The translations under genes were made by a program, and so were the position numbers. From the NCBI GenBank assembly GCA_011009095.1, contig VTPC01008680.1, forward strand, positions 21,869 through 85,868: DNA of 64,000 bases. Direction: 5' to 3'. A model generated the notes under the pieces. It did not search any database and was not told where the DNA came from. It saw only the letters and a list, made by a program, of their open reading frames with translations. Below are positions 62,651-64,000 of this stretch, piece by piece. How positions within the stretch are numbered: the stretch's first letter is position 1; each line of letters opens with the position of its first letter. The stretch is from Ignelater luminosus (lineage: Eukaryota; Arthropoda; Insecta; Coleoptera; Elateridae).

Positions 62651-62866
62651 TAGAAAAGTGCCGTTAATAAATCATCCGTATTATAACTTTTAATTTAATT
62701 ATTAAGCTGCTGTTGATAATATTACAAGAGATGTAGGTAATAATTATATAACTTAATTCCCGAAGAGCTAATTAAAACTACACTAACTGAACTAGAAAAT
62801 TTAATATCTGCGATGTTAAACTCTAAATCTAGAGATACTCGTATATATTGTAGCGCGCCACCCCTC

Positions 62867-62879
62867 GAATATTCTAGAA
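62867..62879. promoter_or_regulatory. Heat-shock element 1 in the solo LTR
   Basis: GAATATTCTAGAA is a perfect three-unit GAAnnTTCnnGAA site, the binding form for trimeric HSF. Confidence 0.6.
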
Positions 62880-62933
62880 AAGTCCCGAACAAGCTGGCCG
62901 AATGTGCCGGAGAAATCTCGAACATCCACCGTC

Positions 62934-62946
62934 GAATGTTCGAGAA
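62934..62946. promoter_or_regulatory. Heat-shock element 2 in the solo LTR
   Basis: GAATGTTCGAGAA is a second perfect GAAnnTTCnnGAA site, 67 bp after the first. It closely resembles the HSE of Drosophila hsp70 promoters (recalled). Confidence 0.6.
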
Positions 62947-64000
62947 AGAACGCGAACTTTTTGGGCTCATCAAGAACCACGAAGAAACGAACATAAGGCT
63001 GCGTTGTTCGAACCGAAGGCAGTTCTACAGTCAATCAGCTAGTAGTTACGAACGAAATAAATGTTAATTAGTGATAAATAAATTCTTCTGTACATAATTA
63101 AATAAATAATTTAGTGTAAATAAATTCTGAAAATAAATTATAATAAACTAAGTAAAAATAAATATTAAAAATAAATACAGGTTTTTGTTAAAACGTAACA
63201 ATATGAAATGTGGATTGGGAATAATATTATCCTTATATAAGAAATGGGCCTCTAAGGATTGCAGTAACTACCGACGAATAATTCTTCTCTGCACAGCATT
63301 CAGAGTTAATGAAAGAATCTTGAAAAGTAAATTAAGTAAAATCGTGGAAGAACAGCTAACAGAAGTACAAAGTGGATTCAGACCTCATCATAGCGTTCAT
63401 GACCATACGTTCACAGTACAGCAAGTATTAGAAAAGAAATTGGTTAAGAATAAAGATGTATATGTTTGCTTTATAGACATAACGAAAGAGTTTGACGGTA
63501 TTAGCCGAATTAAGATCTGGGAAAGTCTGGAAAACAAAAAAGTTAATAGAAAACTAATTGAGGTAATTAAAAGTGTATATCGAGTGACTGAGAACCAAGT
63601 ACGAACATGTAATAGAGTATCCGAACCATTTTCAACAACAGAAGGAGTTAGACAAGAAAGCGTCCTTAGCCCCTTGCTGTTTCTGTGTGCAATTGATGAT
63701 ACAATTAAAAAATGTCAAAAGATTACAACCGATCTACGTAAAAAGCTGCGCATTTGCCGACTATATCATACTGTTTGCAAACTAGAGAAAAACTTAAGTA
63801 TTTAGACGGAGAAACTAGATAAACATAATTTAATCATCAATGCAGAAAAAAAAGGTGATGGCAATCGGAAACCAAACAGAAATGGCAATAGTTAGAGTTA
63901 CAGTTAACGGTGAACAAATCGAACAAGTAAAAAGCTATAAATACCTCGCAAATATAATTAATAGTAAAGGAAATAATGAAGATGCTAAGATACAGGCAAC

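Larger units (their letters stand above)
62849..63200. repeat. Solo LTR (352 bp) with 4-bp target duplication
   Basis: The unit begins TGTAGCGCGCC and ends CGTAACA. The tetramer ATAT stands directly on both sides (62845-62848 and 63201-63204). The LINE protein text is interrupted exactly here. This is the signature of an LTR retrotransposon reduced by LTR-LTR recombination; a 4-bp duplication fits Ty3/gypsy-type integrases. The left half is distinctly GC-richer than the background; the right half is AT-rich with several AATAAA words (from 63054). The open frames through it on both strands are chance. Confidence 0.75.
62700..64000 (+). pseudogene. LINE reverse transcriptase, interrupted by a solo LTR and frameshifted
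   Basis: The text before the LTR (IPEELIKTTLTELENLISAM ending SRDTRIY) joins after it to MKCGLGIILSLYKKWASKDC, the usual W..G.I..LYKKGD..DC.NYR...LL start of a non-LTR reverse transcriptase. Then come LTEVQSGFRPHHSVHDHTFT (63355-63420), YVCFIDITKEFDGISRIKIW with the first catalytic Asp (63460-63520), and GVRQESVLSPLLFLCAIDD (63650-63700). The catalytic YADD/FADD box appears in another frame at 63750-63764 as AFADY, so its second Asp is Tyr. Later pieces (HNLIINAEKK, VTVNGEQIEQVKSYKYL) are the typical thumb segment, running off the window. Frame changes near 63740 and 63805 make it non-functional. It resembles RTE-type LINEs. Confidence 0.8.

Noticed and set aside
62813-63067. 84-codon plus frame and 72-90-codon minus frames
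   Set aside because: They cross the boundary between LINE and solo LTR; openness comes from the GC-richer LTR half and no protein motif is present.

Overview
The window is AT-rich, intron-rich insect DNA. The only host gene recognised is the homeobox gene sine oculis (so, Six1/2 class). Its exons match insect Six proteins, and the surrounding decayed transposons (mariner, Tc1, pogo, hAT-like, RTE-type LINEs, Ty3/gypsy) are typical of large insect genomes. The order cannot be read from the sequence. There is no sign of bacterial or organellar DNA, and no tRNA, rRNA or CRISPR array was found. One assembly gap of 400 Ns lies at 45865-46264.

Layout. 1-1040 is the 3' end of a Ty3/gypsy retrotransposon (integrase C-terminus, polypurine tract, 3' LTR). 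1041-19698 is mostly unassigned AT-rich DNA. It holds an 86-nt hairpin (2015-2100), a decayed pogo/Tigger-like transposase (about 6800-8450), a LINE endonuclease remnant (about 11880-12260) and a nearly full-length dead mariner (16530-17818). so runs on the minus strand: exon 1 at 42787-42915 (start codon, N-terminus of the Six domain), a 22.5-kb intron, exon 2 at 20028-20268 (most of the Six domain), a 67-nt intron, and exon 3 at 19699-19960 (homeodomain). The C-terminal exon was not found.

Intron 1 of so has collected a LINE reverse transcriptase (20940-23300) split by a pogo-like element (21648-22723), a Tc1 element (25487-27004), a deletion derivative with CAGGGTG ends (27281-28820), a tandem repeat (30548-30750) and an intronless broken copy of enolase (34834-36097).

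Upstream of so (43-64 kb) no host gene is seen. This part holds several short inverted-repeat elements not obvious from coding potential: a hAT-like element with an 8-bp target duplication (48542-48975), a foldback (50171-50367), TIR elements at 51248-51675 and 54919-55097, an element built from GGACGTCC palindromes (56620-56972), a Tc1-like element (58222-59676) bracketed by TCTTG/CAAGA arrays, and a LINE (62280-64000) interrupted by a solo LTR (62849-63200). That LTR carries two perfect three-unit heat-shock elements.

No multi-gene pathway or new defence-type system is visible. The most interesting signals are the heat-shock-element LTR, the GGACGTCC element, the nested insertions, and the pair of inverted repeat copies on either side of so exon 1.
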